Assembly: GCA_963823165.1 (NCBI GenBank)
Contig: CAWGKV010000034.1
Coordinates: 1-64,000 of the forward strand
Length of the DNA stretch: 64,000 bases
Direction: 5' to 3'
From: Roseiarcus sp963823165
Lineage (GTDB): Bacteria; Pseudomonadota; Alphaproteobacteria; Rhizobiales; Beijerinckiaceae
Shown here: positions 8,795 to 17,162 of the stretch, in pieces
Layout of the letters: every line of letters starts with the position of its first letter
Numbering within the stretch: position 1 is the stretch's first letter
Translations under genes and position numbers: made by a program
Notes under the pieces: model-generated
Database searches by the model: none
What the model saw: only the letters and a program-made list of their open reading frames with translations
What the model was told of the DNA's origin: nothing

Positions 8795-9463
8795 TCATAA
8801 GAACGTCATGATCTGCTCGGGGGCCGCGCGCTCGGTCCGCAGAGCGTTGACCGGCGCGTCCGGGTCGGCCCGCCCGATCGCGACGCCGCAAAATAGCATC
8901 AGTTCGTCCGGGGCGCCGACGAACCGGGAAACCGTCCTCGGCCAGCGGCTCCAGGCTTCCTGCGGGCAGGTGTCGACGCCGCGTTCCTGGAACAGCAGCA
9001 TCGCCGTCTGGAGGAACATGCCGAGGTCCGACCATTGCGGCGGCCCCATGATCCGGTCGACGAAGCAGAAGAGCGCGGCCGGGGCGCCGAAGAACCGGTC
9101 GTTGTTCTGGAACCAGCGCAGGCGGGCGGCCTTGTCTGACCGGGGAATGCCGAGCCTATCATACATCGCTTCGCCCACGGCGAAGCGCCGGGTGCGGTAG
9201 GGCTCCTTCAGGGCCGGCGGGTAGACCGCGTATTCGGGCGGCTCGCCCATCGGATTTTCGGCCATGCGCTGCGCCATCAGCGCCTGGAAGCGGGTCATGC
9301 TGTCGCCGTTCAGCACAAAGAGCCGCCAGGGCTGAAGATTGCCGCCCGACGGCGCGCGCATGGCCTTGGTCAACACTTCGGCGATGAGGGTCGATTCGAT
9401 CGTCGTGGGCAGGAAAGCCCTGACGGAACGGCGACGCTCGACCGCCGCGCTGACCGAAACCAT
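8795..9463 (-). CDS. nitroreductase family protein
   Basis: A 222-residue FMN-dependent nitroreductase-like protein. It opens with VSAAVERRRSVRAF, the Arg/Ser motif that binds the FMN phosphate. RAPSGGNLQPWRLFVL is the second family signature and lies against the flavin. WSDLGMFLQTAMLLFQERGVDTC is the dimer-interface helix, and FCGVAIGRADPDAPVN is the usual closing segment. The substrate cannot be predicted; such enzymes reduce nitroaromatics, quinones or enones with NAD(P)H. The start at 9463 was preferred over one 11 codons upstream because it begins at the family N-terminus. It lies 61 bases after the enoyl-CoA hydratase on the same strand and may end the TetR-headed operon. Confidence 0.87.
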   Translation of the reverse strand: MVSVSAAVERRRSVRAFLPTTIESTLIAEVLTKAMRAPSGGNLQPWRLFVLNGDSMTRFQALMAQRMAENPMGEPPEYAVYPPALKEPYRTRRFAVGEAMYDRLGIPRSDKAARLRWFQNNDRFFGAPAALFCFVDRIMGPPQWSDLGMFLQTAMLLFQERGVDTCPQEAWSRWPRTVSRFVGAPDELMLFCGVAIGRADPDAPVNALRTERAAPEQIMTFL

Positions 9464-9524
9464 GTCCAACGACCAATTCCCCAAAAGTCCGTCCATCCTC
9501 GATGCGCCGCTCGGCCGACGCTTT

Positions 9525-10307
9525 TCACTTTTGTTCGTTCTCGGCTTTTTTCCACGGGTCCCGAAACCCGGCGACGGCCGTCTGGCGCACCATGAGAACC
9601 TGCCCGCGCTCCTCGACCTCGAGCGCGAGCTCGTAGCTCGGAATCTCCAGGCTCGCGTCGAAGGCGCGCTTGGAGACGCGCAAGGCGTCCGGGGCCGCCT
9701 TCAACATATCCTCGGCAAGCGAGGCGCCGCAGCTTCGCAGTTCGGAGTCGTCGACGATACGGGAGGCGAGGCCGCTCCGATAGGCCTCTTCCGCCGTCAT
9801 CGGACGGCCCGTCAACAGCATGTCTCGCGCGCGCGACAGGCCGATCGCGCGCTGCAGACGCCAGCTTACTCCGAGCTCGGTCCCGGACAGCCCGATCTTG
9901 ATGAACGCGGAGTGGAAAGTTGCGCTGCGACCGACGACGATGACGTCGGCGGCAAGAGCCATTGCCAGCCCTCCGCCGGCCGCCGCCCCGTGCACCAGCG
10001 CGATGATCGGTTGCGGGCAGGCGCGCATGGCTTTCAGCACGTCCCGCAGCATCCAGTCGCCCTCCGGCCCGTCTCGCAGGCGGTCCGGCTGTTCCATCGC
10101 CTTCAAATCCGCGCCGGAGCAGAAGGCACGCCCGGCGCCGCCGAGAACGATCACGCGCGTCTGCACGTCACGTCGCTTGCGCTCGAAATAGGCGAGCAGC
10201 GCATCGGCCATCGGCTGGTTGATCGCGTTGAGACGATCCGGCCGATCGAGGGTCGTCCATTCGATCTCCCCAACCTTCTCCACCTTCAGCGGCGCCACTT
10301 CACTCAT
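9525..10307 (-). CDS. enoyl-CoA hydratase/isomerase family protein
   Basis: A 260-residue crotonase-fold protein. WTTLDRPDRLNAIN is the family N-terminal motif. GRAFCSGADLKAM forms one side of the oxyanion hole and HGAAAGGGLAMALAADVIV the other. FIKIGLSGTELGVSWRLQRAIG lies where the general base occurs in hydratases; Glu is present in this segment. Crotonases hydrate, isomerise or cleave CoA esters; the exact reaction is not determined. The gene is 25 bases after the acyl-CoA ligase and within the leftward TetR-acyl-CoA dehydrogenase-ligase-hydratase operon, so a beta-oxidation-like step is the likeliest role. Confidence 0.9.
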   Translation of the reverse strand: MSEVAPLKVEKVGEIEWTTLDRPDRLNAINQPMADALLAYFERKRRDVQTRVIVLGGAGRAFCSGADLKAMEQPDRLRDGPEGDWMLRDVLKAMRACPQPIIALVHGAAAGGGLAMALAADVIVVGRSATFHSAFIKIGLSGTELGVSWRLQRAIGLSRARDMLLTGRPMTAEEAYRSGLASRIVDDSELRSCGASLAEDMLKAAPDALRVSKRAFDASLEIPSYELALEVEERGQVLMVRQTAVAGFRDPWKKAENEQK

Positions 10308-10332
10308 TCGGCGGACCTCCCTTTCCAGCCGA

Positions 10333-11896
10333 TCAGCCGACCTGACGCTTTGCTTCCCAGAAGGGCTTGCGCAATTCCCGCTTGAGGATCTTTCCGGCGC
10401 CGGAGAGCGGCAGCATCCCGTCCTGCACGTGGACGCTGGCCGGGCATTTGTAATGCGCGATGCGCTCCTTGCAGAAGGCGATGATGTCGTCGCCGGTCAC
10501 CGCAGCGCCGGATTTCCGCATCACCACGGCGTGCACCGCCTCGCCCCATTTTTCGTGCGGGATGCCGATGACGGCGCATTGCGCGACGGCCGGATGCTGG
10601 GCGATGCAGTTCTCGACCTCGGCCGAATAGATGTTCTCGCCGCCGGAGATGATCATGTCCTTGATCCGGTCGACGATATAGACGTAGCCGTCCTCGTCCA
10701 TGTAGCCGCCGTCGCCGGTGTGCATCCAGCCATCGATCACCGCCTTCTTCGTCTCCTCCGGACGCTCCCAGTAGCCCATCATCACCGTGTCGCCGCGCAC
10801 GACGATTTCGCCGACTGCGCCGGGCGGAACGGGCTCGTCCAGGGGATCGACGATGCGGACTTCGACCCCGAGGATCGGACGGCCGCCGGAGCGGTGACGG
10901 CCTTTGGCGCGGCCCTCGCCGACATGGTCCTTCCACGGCAGATAGGTCGCGGTCGGGGAAAGCTCCGTCATGCCATAACCCTGCATGAACTCGGCATTTG
11001 GCAGTCTGGCGATGGCGCGGTCCAGCACCGCCTCGCTGATCGGCGACGCGCCGTAGGTCACTCTGCACAGCGACGAGAGGTCGAAATTTTTGGCGTCCGG
11101 AGCGTCGACGAGCATCTGGATCATCGTCGGCACGAGCAGCAGGTCGGTGACGCGAAACCGCTCGATCGCCTCCGCGAGGCCGGCGGGAGTGAACATGCGC
11201 AAGAAGGTGTGCGTCGAGCCGGCGAGAATGTGGATATGCATCATGCCGGCGTCCGCGAGATGAAACATCGGCGCGGCATGCAGATAGACGGGATTGTCGA
11301 CTCTGGCCGCCTCCGCCAGGGCGTTGCGAGCGCTGTTGAGGAGATTCTGGTGGCTCAGCATCACGCCTTTCGAGCGGCCGGTGGTGCCGCCGGTGTAGAA
11401 GATGCCGGCCAGGTCCCCTCTGGCCGCGTCAGCGTCCGGGACCGGCGAGGCCGCGGCGACGATCGCCTCGTAATCGACGGCGTCCGCCGGCAGCGCCGCG
11501 GGCGGCGCGTCGTCGGCGTAGACGAGCCGGATCGACTCGGATCTTTTGCGCTAGCGCCGCGCCCATGGCGGCGAAGGCGGCGTCGACTACGAGAACCTTC
11601 GGCCGGCTATCGCGCAGCGCGTCCTCGTTCTCGAGCGCGCTCCAGCGGATGTTGAGCGGCACGATCACCGCCCCCGCCCAGGCGACGCCGAGATAAAGCT
11701 CGATGTAGCGGTCCTGGTTCAGGCTCAGGACCGCGACCCGGTCGCCCTTTCCGATTCCGAGCGCCTGCAGCGCGCCGGCGAGCCGGGCGACCCGATCCGC
11801 CAGTTCGGCCCAGGTCCATTGCCTGTTCTCGAACATGGTCGCCACGCCGTCGCGGTTCAACAGCACGGCGCGATGCAAGCCGTAAGTGGTGCTCAA
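10333..11896 (-). pseudogene. AMP-dependent acyl-CoA ligase (FadD-like), single frameshift
   Basis: Two consecutive reading frames together make one ANL-family ligase of about 520 residues. The N-terminal part (start 11896) includes NRQWTWAELADRVARLAGAL and GKGDRVAVLSLNQDRYIELY. The second part contains the P-loop-like IFYTGGTTGRSKGVMLSH, GYGMTELSPT, HTGDGGYMDEDGYVYIVDR and the C-terminal catalytic Lys region LSGAGKILKRELR. The break is near 11544-11547, where a four-A run on the coding strand makes the upstream frame run into arginine-rich nonsense. Removing one A restores an open frame. It would activate a carboxylic acid to its CoA ester for the neighbouring enzymes. Sequencing error and true inactivation are both possible. 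Confidence 0.88.
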
Positions 11897-11977
11897 GGCG
11901 TCCCTCCCTATTGGTCCCAGCAGGCGTTTTCCGCACTGCCCATCTTTGTTATTTAAACGTCCTTCGGCGCGCCGTCA

Positions 11978-13141
11978 CTACAAAGTGCGCGCGATCAGAA
12001 CCTTCATGATCTCGTTCGCGCCGCCGTAGATGCGCTGGACGCGGCTGTCCCGGAACATGCGGGCGATCGGATATTCGGTCATGTAGCCGTAGCCGCCGAA
12101 CAGCTGCAGGCAGGTATCGACGATCTTGTTCTCGAGGTCGGACACCCAGTATTTGGCCATCGAGGCGGTCGCGGCGTCGAGCTTGCCCTCGAGATGCAGG
12201 CCGATCAGCCGGTCGACGAAGATCCGCGCGACCGTCGCCTCGGTCTTGCACTCGGCGAGCTTGAACTGGGTGTTCTGGAAATCGATCAGGCGCTGGCCGA
12301 ACGCCTTGCGCTCCTTCACATAGGCGATCGTCAGATCGAGCGCGCGCTCCATGACCGCGACGCCGGAAACCCCGATCGTCAGGCGCTCCTGCGGCAATTG
12401 CTGCATCAGCTGGACAAAACCCTGGCCCTCCTGGGGCCCCAGCAGGTTCGCGGTCGGAACGCGCACGTTGTCGAAGAAGAGCTCCGACGTGTCCTGCGCC
12501 TCCATGCCGATCTTGTCGAGATTGCGCCCGCGATGAAAGCCTTCGGCTTTGTCCGTCTCGACGACGATGAGCGACGTGCCCTTCGCGCCGCGCGACGGGT
12601 CCGTCTTGGCGACGACGATGACGAGGTCGGCAAGCTGGCCGTTGCTGATGAAGGTTTTTTGCCCGTTGATGACGTAGTGGTTGCCGTCGAGCTTCGCCGA
12701 CGTCTTGATTCCCTGCAGATCCGATCCCGCGCCTGGCTCCGACATGGCGATGGCGCCGATGAACGCGCCGGAGGCCATCTTCGGCAGCCATCGCTTCTTC
12801 TGATCCTCCGAGCCATAGTGGAGGATGTAAGGCGCGACGATCGCGTTGTGCAACGAAGCGACGAACCCACTGACCCCCTTTTTGGCCATCTGCTCCATCA
12901 GGACGACCTCGTGCCGGAAGTCGCCGCCGGCGCCGCCGTAGGCCTCGGGGACCGAAAGGCAGAGCAAGCCTGCTTCGCCCGCCTCGCGCCAGACGGCGCG
13001 TTCGACGATTCCCGCTTCGCGCCACTTCGCCACCCGGGATTCGGGCGCGTGCTCGTCGAGAAACCGGGCGACCGAGTCTTCGAAGATGACGATGTCTTCC
13101 TGCTTCAGGAAGTCGGCGCGGTCGATGTTCAGTGCGGCCAT
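11978..13141 (-). CDS. acyl-CoA dehydrogenase
   Basis: A 387-residue FAD-dependent acyl-CoA dehydrogenase that forms the alpha,beta-double bond and passes electrons to ETF. The N-terminal helical domain ends near residue 120. The beta domain has AIAMSEPGAGSDLQGIKT (family signature 1) and INGQKTFISNG. The C-terminal helical domain has YVKERKAFGQRLIDFQNTQ and FGGYGYMTEYPIARMFRDSR, then IYGGANEIMKVLIARTL as signature 2. The ATG at 13141 has GGAGGA about seven bases upstream; the 13-codon upstream extension lacks homology. It sits between the TetR gene (61-base gap) and the ligase (81-base gap). Confidence 0.94.
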   Translation of the reverse strand: MAALNIDRADFLKQEDIVIFEDSVARFLDEHAPESRVAKWREAGIVERAVWREAGEAGLLCLSVPEAYGGAGGDFRHEVVLMEQMAKKGVSGFVASLHNAIVAPYILHYGSEDQKKRWLPKMASGAFIGAIAMSEPGAGSDLQGIKTSAKLDGNHYVINGQKTFISNGQLADLVIVVAKTDPSRGAKGTSLIVVETDKAEGFHRGRNLDKIGMEAQDTSELFFDNVRVPTANLLGPQEGQGFVQLMQQLPQERLTIGVSGVAVMERALDLTIAYVKERKAFGQRLIDFQNTQFKLAECKTEATVARIFVDRLIGLHLEGKLDAATASMAKYWVSDLENKIVDTCLQLFGGYGYMTEYPIARMFRDSRVQRIYGGANEIMKVLIARTL

Positions 13142-13202
13142 TCGGTTCCTCCAAGGCGTTTCAGGTTCCGCCGTCCTCACGGGCTGTCGGCGTACGCTTC
13201 GG

Positions 13203-13886
13203 TCAAGACTTCCCTTTCGGGACCGGCTTTGGCCGCAAGGCGACCCCCGCTCTTTTTTGCTTCGCTAAACCCTCGGTCAGCCGCAAGGCGAACTCGTCGG
13301 CGATCGTTTCGACCGGGAGCGCGCCGTCGGGCCGGTACCAGTCGGCGATGCCGTTCAGGGCGCCGCCGATCATGAAGGCCGCCAGCTTGGCGTCGCACGA
13401 AACAATCGAGCCGTCCTCGATCCCGCGCTCGATCTGCTTGCGGAAGGCGAGATCGTAGCGGCGTTTGGACCGGCGAACCTCGGCCCGCGCCTCCTCGCCG
13501 AGCTCTCGGTCGTCGAGACGGGCGAAGCACATGCCCTTGTCCGTCGTCATGACGCGGGCATAGGCGCGGATGAATTCGCGCAGTTTGTGCAGGCCGTCGC
13601 CGTCGCCGCGCTCGATGCGGCCGAAACGCGCCTCGTATTGCTCGTCGCCCTGACGATAGAGCGCATGGAGAATGTCTTCCTTGCTGCGGAAGTAGTTGTA
13701 CAGCGCCGGCTTCGTGATGTTGAGCCGCTCGGCGACCCTGGCGAGCGGCGTCCGGTGGTAGCCGTCCTCGAGGAACAACCTGACCGCCATGTTCAGCACG
13801 GCCTCGCGCTTCTCGTCTCGCGCGCGGCGGCGGTCCTCGAACGGCGTCCAGGGAGACGTCTCGGCGATCTTGTTCGGCGCGCTCAT
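13203..13886 (-). CDS. TetR family transcriptional regulator
   Basis: A 227-residue TetR-type repressor. The N-terminal DNA-binding domain includes KREAVLNMAVRLFLEDGYHRT, VAERLNITKPALYNYFRSKEDILHAL, the canonical helix-turn-helix with Tyr-Phe in the recognition helix. The C-terminal ligand domain is of the TetR_C_33-like kind (KLAAFMIGGALNGIADWYRP). It heads the leftward acyl-CoA operon and is divergent from the thiolase operon, 95 bases away, so it probably represses both arms until an acyl-CoA intermediate binds. The inducer is unknown. The ATG at 13886 leaves an N-terminal extension of about 20 charged residues before the HTH, which is common. Confidence 0.92.
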   Translation of the reverse strand: MSAPNKIAETSPWTPFEDRRRARDEKREAVLNMAVRLFLEDGYHRTPLARVAERLNITKPALYNYFRSKEDILHALYRQGDEQYEARFGRIERGDGDGLHKLREFIRAYARVMTTDKGMCFARLDDRELGEEARAEVRRSKRRYDLAFRKQIERGIEDGSIVSCDAKLAAFMIGGALNGIADWYRPDGALPVETIADEFALRLTEGLAKQKRAGVALRPKPVPKGKS

Positions 13887-13904
13887 GGCTTCGCTGGTTT
13901 CCGC

Positions 13905-13946
13905 TTGACAGGTTCATCGGCGGAAGAATATATGACCGTGCAGTAA
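13905..13946 (+). promoter_or_regulatory. candidate promoter and TetR operator before the thiolase operon
   Basis: TTGACA at 13905-13910 is followed 18 bases later by TATATG (13929-13934), a plausible sigma-70 promoter for the rightward operon. An imperfect palindrome, TGACCGTGCAGTAA (13933-13946, four of six arm pairs), overlaps the -10 region and is a weak candidate for TetR binding. The downstream thiolase ATG at 13982 has GGAGGAG eight bases before it. Confidence 0.4.
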
Positions 13947-13981
13947 CCAATTGTCCAGCAGGTAATTTTGTGGAGGAGCCG

Positions 13982-15166
13982 ATGCCGTCCAAGGCAGTCG
14001 TCGCGGGGGTGGGCATGATTCCCTTCGCCAAGCCGGGCGCGAGCGCGGCCTATCATGAGATGGGCGCGGAGGCCGGACGCCGCGCGCTCGCCGACGCGGG
14101 CGTCGACTACGATCGCGTCGAGCAGGCCTACGCCGGCTACGTCTACGGCGACTCCACCGCCGGCCAGCGGGCCATCTACCGCCTGGGCATGACCGGCATT
14201 CCGATCGTCAACGTCAACAACAACTGCTCGACTGGATCGACCGCGCTCTTTCTCGCCCGGCAGGCGATCGAATCCGGCGCAGCCGACTGCGTGCTGGCGC
14301 TGGGCTTCGAGCAGATGAAGCCGGGCGCCCTCGGCTCCGTCTACGCCGACCGTCCGAGCCCGTTCGAGGATTTCGACGCGCTCGCCGACACCCTGATCGA
14401 CGCGCCCGGCGTGCCGCTCGCTCTCCGCTATTTCGGCGGCGCGGGTCTGGCGCATATGAAGAAATACGGCACGAAGCTCGACGCCTTCGCAAAAATCCGC
14501 GCCAAGGCGAGCCGGCACGCCAGGAACAATCCGATGGCGATCTTCCGCAAGGAGGTCACCGCCGACGACGTAATGAACGACACGCCGATCTGGCCGGGCG
14601 TGATGACCCGCCTCATGGCCTGCCCGCCGACCTGCGGCGGCGCCGCGGCCATCCTCGTGTCCGAGACCTTCGCCCGGCGCCATGGTCTCAGGACGGACGT
14701 CGCGATCAAGGCGCAGGCGATGACGACCGACACCCCGTCGACCTTCGACGCGAAGGACATGATGCGCCTCGTCGGCTACGACATGGCGAAGGCGGCGGCG
14801 AACAAGGTCTACGAGCAGTCCGGCGTCGGACCCGACGACATCAGCGTCGTCGAGCTGCACGACTGCTTCGCCCACAACGAGCTGATCACCTACGAGGCGC
14901 TCGGGCTTTGCGCCGAAGGCGGCGCGGAAGCGTTCATCGACGCGGGCGACAACACCTACGGCGGCAGGGTCGTCACCAATCCCTCCGGCGGGCTCTTGTC
15001 CAAGGGCCACCCGCTCGGCGCGACCGGCCTCGCGCAATGCTACGAGCTGACCCGCCAGCTGCGCGGCGCGGCCGAGGCGACGCAGGTCGAGCGCGTGGAC
15101 CACGCCCTGCAGCACAATCTCGGGCTCGGCGGCGCCTGCGTCGTCACGCTCTACCAGCGGATGTGA
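13982..15166 (+). CDS. thiolase-like acyl-CoA acyltransferase (SCP-x/lipid-transfer type)
   Basis: A 394-residue thiolase-fold protein. Cys82 in NNNCSTGSTALFLARQ is the acyl-accepting cysteine. VVELHDCFAHNELITYEALG holds the SCP-x-type active-site His. NPSGGLLSKGHPLGATG is the third signature with the catalytic His, and GLGGACVVTLYQR replaces the usual C-terminal CxG motif. This subfamily cleaves branched or steroid-like 3-ketoacyl-CoA or acts in aldol steps with MaoC/DUF35 partners. The downstream MaoC pair and SDR fit such a pathway. The start is the ATG at 13982, with a strong ribosome-binding site just upstream. Confidence 0.92.
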   Translation: MPSKAVVAGVGMIPFAKPGASAAYHEMGAEAGRRALADAGVDYDRVEQAYAGYVYGDSTAGQRAIYRLGMTGIPIVNVNNNCSTGSTALFLARQAIESGAADCVLALGFEQMKPGALGSVYADRPSPFEDFDALADTLIDAPGVPLALRYFGGAGLAHMKKYGTKLDAFAKIRAKASRHARNNPMAIFRKEVTADDVMNDTPIWPGVMTRLMACPPTCGGAAAILVSETFARRHGLRTDVAIKAQAMTTDTPSTFDAKDMMRLVGYDMAKAAANKVYEQSGVGPDDISVVELHDCFAHNELITYEALGLCAEGGAEAFIDAGDNTYGGRVVTNPSGGLLSKGHPLGATGLAQCYELTRQLRGAAEATQVERVDHALQHNLGLGGACVVTLYQRM

Positions 15167-15175
15167 GGCGGGCCC

Positions 15176-15619
15176 ATGGTCGACGCCTCCGCCATCGGGC
15201 GCACCTTCACGCCCGTCACCGCCCGGGTCGAGCCGGGACGCCTGCGCTATTTCCTCAATGTGCTCGGCGAGACCAATCCGGTCTACCGCGACCCCGCCGC
15301 CGCAAAGGCGGCGGGCTTTTCCGCGACGCCGGTCCCGCCGACCTACCTCTTTTGTCTCGAATTCATGGATTCGGAGAAGCCGTTCGAAATGCTCGAGGCG
15401 CTGGCCATGGATCTCAGCAAGATCCTGCATGGCGAGCAGAAGTTCGTCTACCACGCCCCCGTCGTGGTCGGCGACGTGCTGACGTTCCGGTCGGAAGTCG
15501 CCGACGTCGTGCAGAAGAAGGGCGGCGCCATGACGCTGATTACGGTCGCGACCAGAGTGACCAACCAGAACGGCGAGCATGTCGCGGACGCGGTCCGCGT
15601 CGTCGTCGAGCGCAATTAG
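15176..15619 (+). CDS. MaoC-like N-terminal (FAS1-type hotdog) dehydratase-domain protein
   Basis: A 147-residue single-hotdog protein. It begins with ASAIGRTFTPVTARVEPGRLRYF and NVLGETNPVYRDPAAAKAAG, the MaoC_dehydrat_N pattern, followed by PVPPTYLFCLEF and the central helix. FVYHAPVVVGDVLTFRSEV is the following strand pair. Proteins of this half-type usually pair with a second MaoC subunit to make a heteromeric enoyl-CoA hydratase. The gene lies nine bases after the thiolase and eight bases before the second MaoC gene, so a complex of the two is the natural reading. It lacks the Asp-His hydratase motif itself, which the next gene supplies. Confidence 0.88.
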   Translation: MVDASAIGRTFTPVTARVEPGRLRYFLNVLGETNPVYRDPAAAKAAGFSATPVPPTYLFCLEFMDSEKPFEMLEALAMDLSKILHGEQKFVYHAPVVVGDVLTFRSEVADVVQKKGGAMTLITVATRVTNQNGEHVADAVRVVVERN

Positions 15620-15627
15620 GAGGGGCG

Positions 15628-16041
15628 ATGAACGATCAACTCCCTTCGTTCGCGGCCGGCGATCTTGTCGTCAACAAGACCTTCCCCCGCATCAGCCGCG
15701 CGACGCTCGCGCTCTACGCCGGCGCGTCCGGCGACCACAATCCGATGCATATCGACAGCGACTTCGCCAAGAAGGCCGGCTTTCCCGACGTGTTCGCGCA
15801 GGGGATGCTGGCGATGGCCTATCTCGGCCAGGCGGTGACGGACGCGGTGCGCCCGGACCGGCTGCGCGCGTTCTCGACCCGCTTCGCCGCCATTACGCAG
15901 CTCGGCGCGACGATCACCTGCGAAGGCAGGGTCGCCGAGATCCTCGAGGCGAGCGGCGAGAGGCGCGCCCGCCTGTCGCTCACCGCAAAGGACGAGAACG
16001 GAGAGGTCAAGCTCTCAGGCGAAGCGATCGTAGCCCTCTGA
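15628..16041 (+). CDS. MaoC family dehydratase (R-specific enoyl-CoA hydratase-like)
   Basis: A 137-residue hotdog protein carrying the hydratase 2 motif: YAGASGDHNPMHIDSDFAKK, with the catalytic Asp and His, followed by GFPDVFAQGMLAMAYLG. It would add water to trans-2-enoyl-CoA, probably as a heteromer with the upstream MaoC-N protein. The start ATG at 15628 has AGGAGGGGC just upstream. It ends the tight thiolase-MaoC-MaoC run; a repeat-filled gap of 290 bases follows before the SDR. Confidence 0.92.
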   Translation: MNDQLPSFAAGDLVVNKTFPRISRATLALYAGASGDHNPMHIDSDFAKKAGFPDVFAQGMLAMAYLGQAVTDAVRPDRLRAFSTRFAAITQLGATITCEGRVAEILEASGERRARLSLTAKDENGEVKLSGEAIVAL

Positions 16042-16077
16042 ATCCGGGACAAAGGAAAATGGCGACTCTCCAGCGGT

Positions 16078-16161
16078 GTGGTCGAACCGCCCACCACCCT
16101 CATCCTGAGGAGCTCTTGCGTGGTCGAACCACCCACCACCCTCATCCTGAGGCGCTCTTGC
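16078..16161. repeat. 42-bp tandem direct repeat
   Basis: Two adjacent 42-base copies, 16078-16119 and 16120-16161, each begin GTGGTCGAACC and end GCTCTTGC and contain CACCCTCATCCTGAGG. They differ at two positions. They form the left end of the larger inverted-repeat element described next and look like a duplication of one arm. Confidence 0.8.
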
Positions 16162-16313
16162 GAAGCAAGAGCCTCGAAGGATGCTCCGGAAGGCGCTACG
16201 TTGTCACCAGACTCCATGCATTCGGGCCGAAGGGCGCTCTGGAACGTCCCCTTCGCCTCGCTCAGGGCAGGCTTTCGAGGCCGCTTCGCGGCGCCTCAGG
16301 ACGAGGGCGGTGG
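16133..16313. repeat. dispersed-type intergenic element with 23-bp inverted ends
   Basis: The left arm 16133-16155 (starting CCACCACCCTCATCC) and right arm 16291-16313 (ending GAGGGCGGTGG) are inverted with 21 of 23 bases matching. Internal smaller hairpins include GCTCTTGCGAAGCAAGAGC and CCGCTTCGCGG. The element has no coding potential of its own and sits between the MaoC and SDR genes, possibly affecting read-through of the operon. It resembles the mobile palindromic elements common in Hyphomicrobiales. Confidence 0.7.
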
Positions 16314-16333
16314 ATTTGTCGGAGTTATAAAAA

Positions 16334-17162
16334 ATGAACAATCTCGCGGGGAAAGTCGCCCTCGTATCGGGCTCGGGCCGCGGCATCGGCCGCGCCATCG
16401 CGCTGAAGCTCGCGCGCCACGGGGCGAAGGTCGTCGTCAACGATCTCGACGAGGCGCCGGGCCGAGCCGTCGTGGACGAGATCAAGGCGCTCGGCGGCGA
16501 GGCGGTCGCGGTCAACGGGGACGTCACCCAGCCGGGGTTCGCCGACCGTTTCGTCGGCGCGGCGCTGGAGAAGCTCGGCGGACTCGACATCATCGTCAAC
16601 AACGCCGGCTACACCTGGGATGCGACCATCCAGAAGATGACCGACGAGCAGTTCCAGGCGATGCTCGACGTGCATCTCGTGGCGCCGTTCCGCATCCTGC
16701 GCGCCGCGGCCGAGCCGCTCCGGGCGCTGGCGAAAAAGGATGCGGAGGCCGGGCGCGAGGTTTTCCGCAAGGTGGTCAACATCTCCTCGCTCGCCGGTCT
16801 TTACGGCAATGCCGGACAGGCGAGCTATTCGGCCGCCAAGGCCTCGCTGATCGGCCTCACCCGAACGCTGGCGAAGGAATGGGGGCGCTACAAGGTCAAC
16901 GTGAATTGCGTCGCCTTCGGCCTGATCAAGACCCGGCTGACCCAGCCGATCGAAGCCCAGCAAGCGACGATCGACGTGGCGGGGCGCGAGATCAAGGTCG
17001 GCGTTCAGCCGCAGCTGCTGTCCACCTTCGAGCGGCTCGTGCCGCTGGGACGAGGCGGAACCCCGGAGGAGGCGGCCGATTTCGGTCTATCTCTTCTGCA
17101 TCCCCGAATCGAACTACATCAGCGGCCAAATCATCGCCGTCGGCGGCGGATTGCTGATGTGA
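16334..17162 (+). pseudogene. short-chain dehydrogenase/reductase, frameshifted near its C-terminus
   Basis: The first 250 residues are a standard SDR: VALVSGSGRGIGRAIALKLA binds NAD(P), IIVNNAGYTWDA is the NNAG motif, and SYSAAKASLIGLTRTLA holds the Tyr-x3-Lys pair. At 17080-17082 a run of three T shifts the frame so the reading becomes FGLSLLHPRIEL. Dropping one T gives SVYLFCIPESNYISGQII and AVGGGLLM, a normal SDR ending, with a stop at 17160-17162. It probably oxidises a 3-hydroxyacyl-CoA-type intermediate for the thiolase. Only the last about 30 residues are affected, so it may be error or recent damage. Confidence 0.85.

Noticed and set aside
13883..15580. Long minus-strand open frame opposite the thiolase
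   Set aside because: It has low-complexity, Arg/Gly/Asp-rich sequence and overlaps a thiolase and MaoC gene with full motifs. It is a GC-rich shadow.
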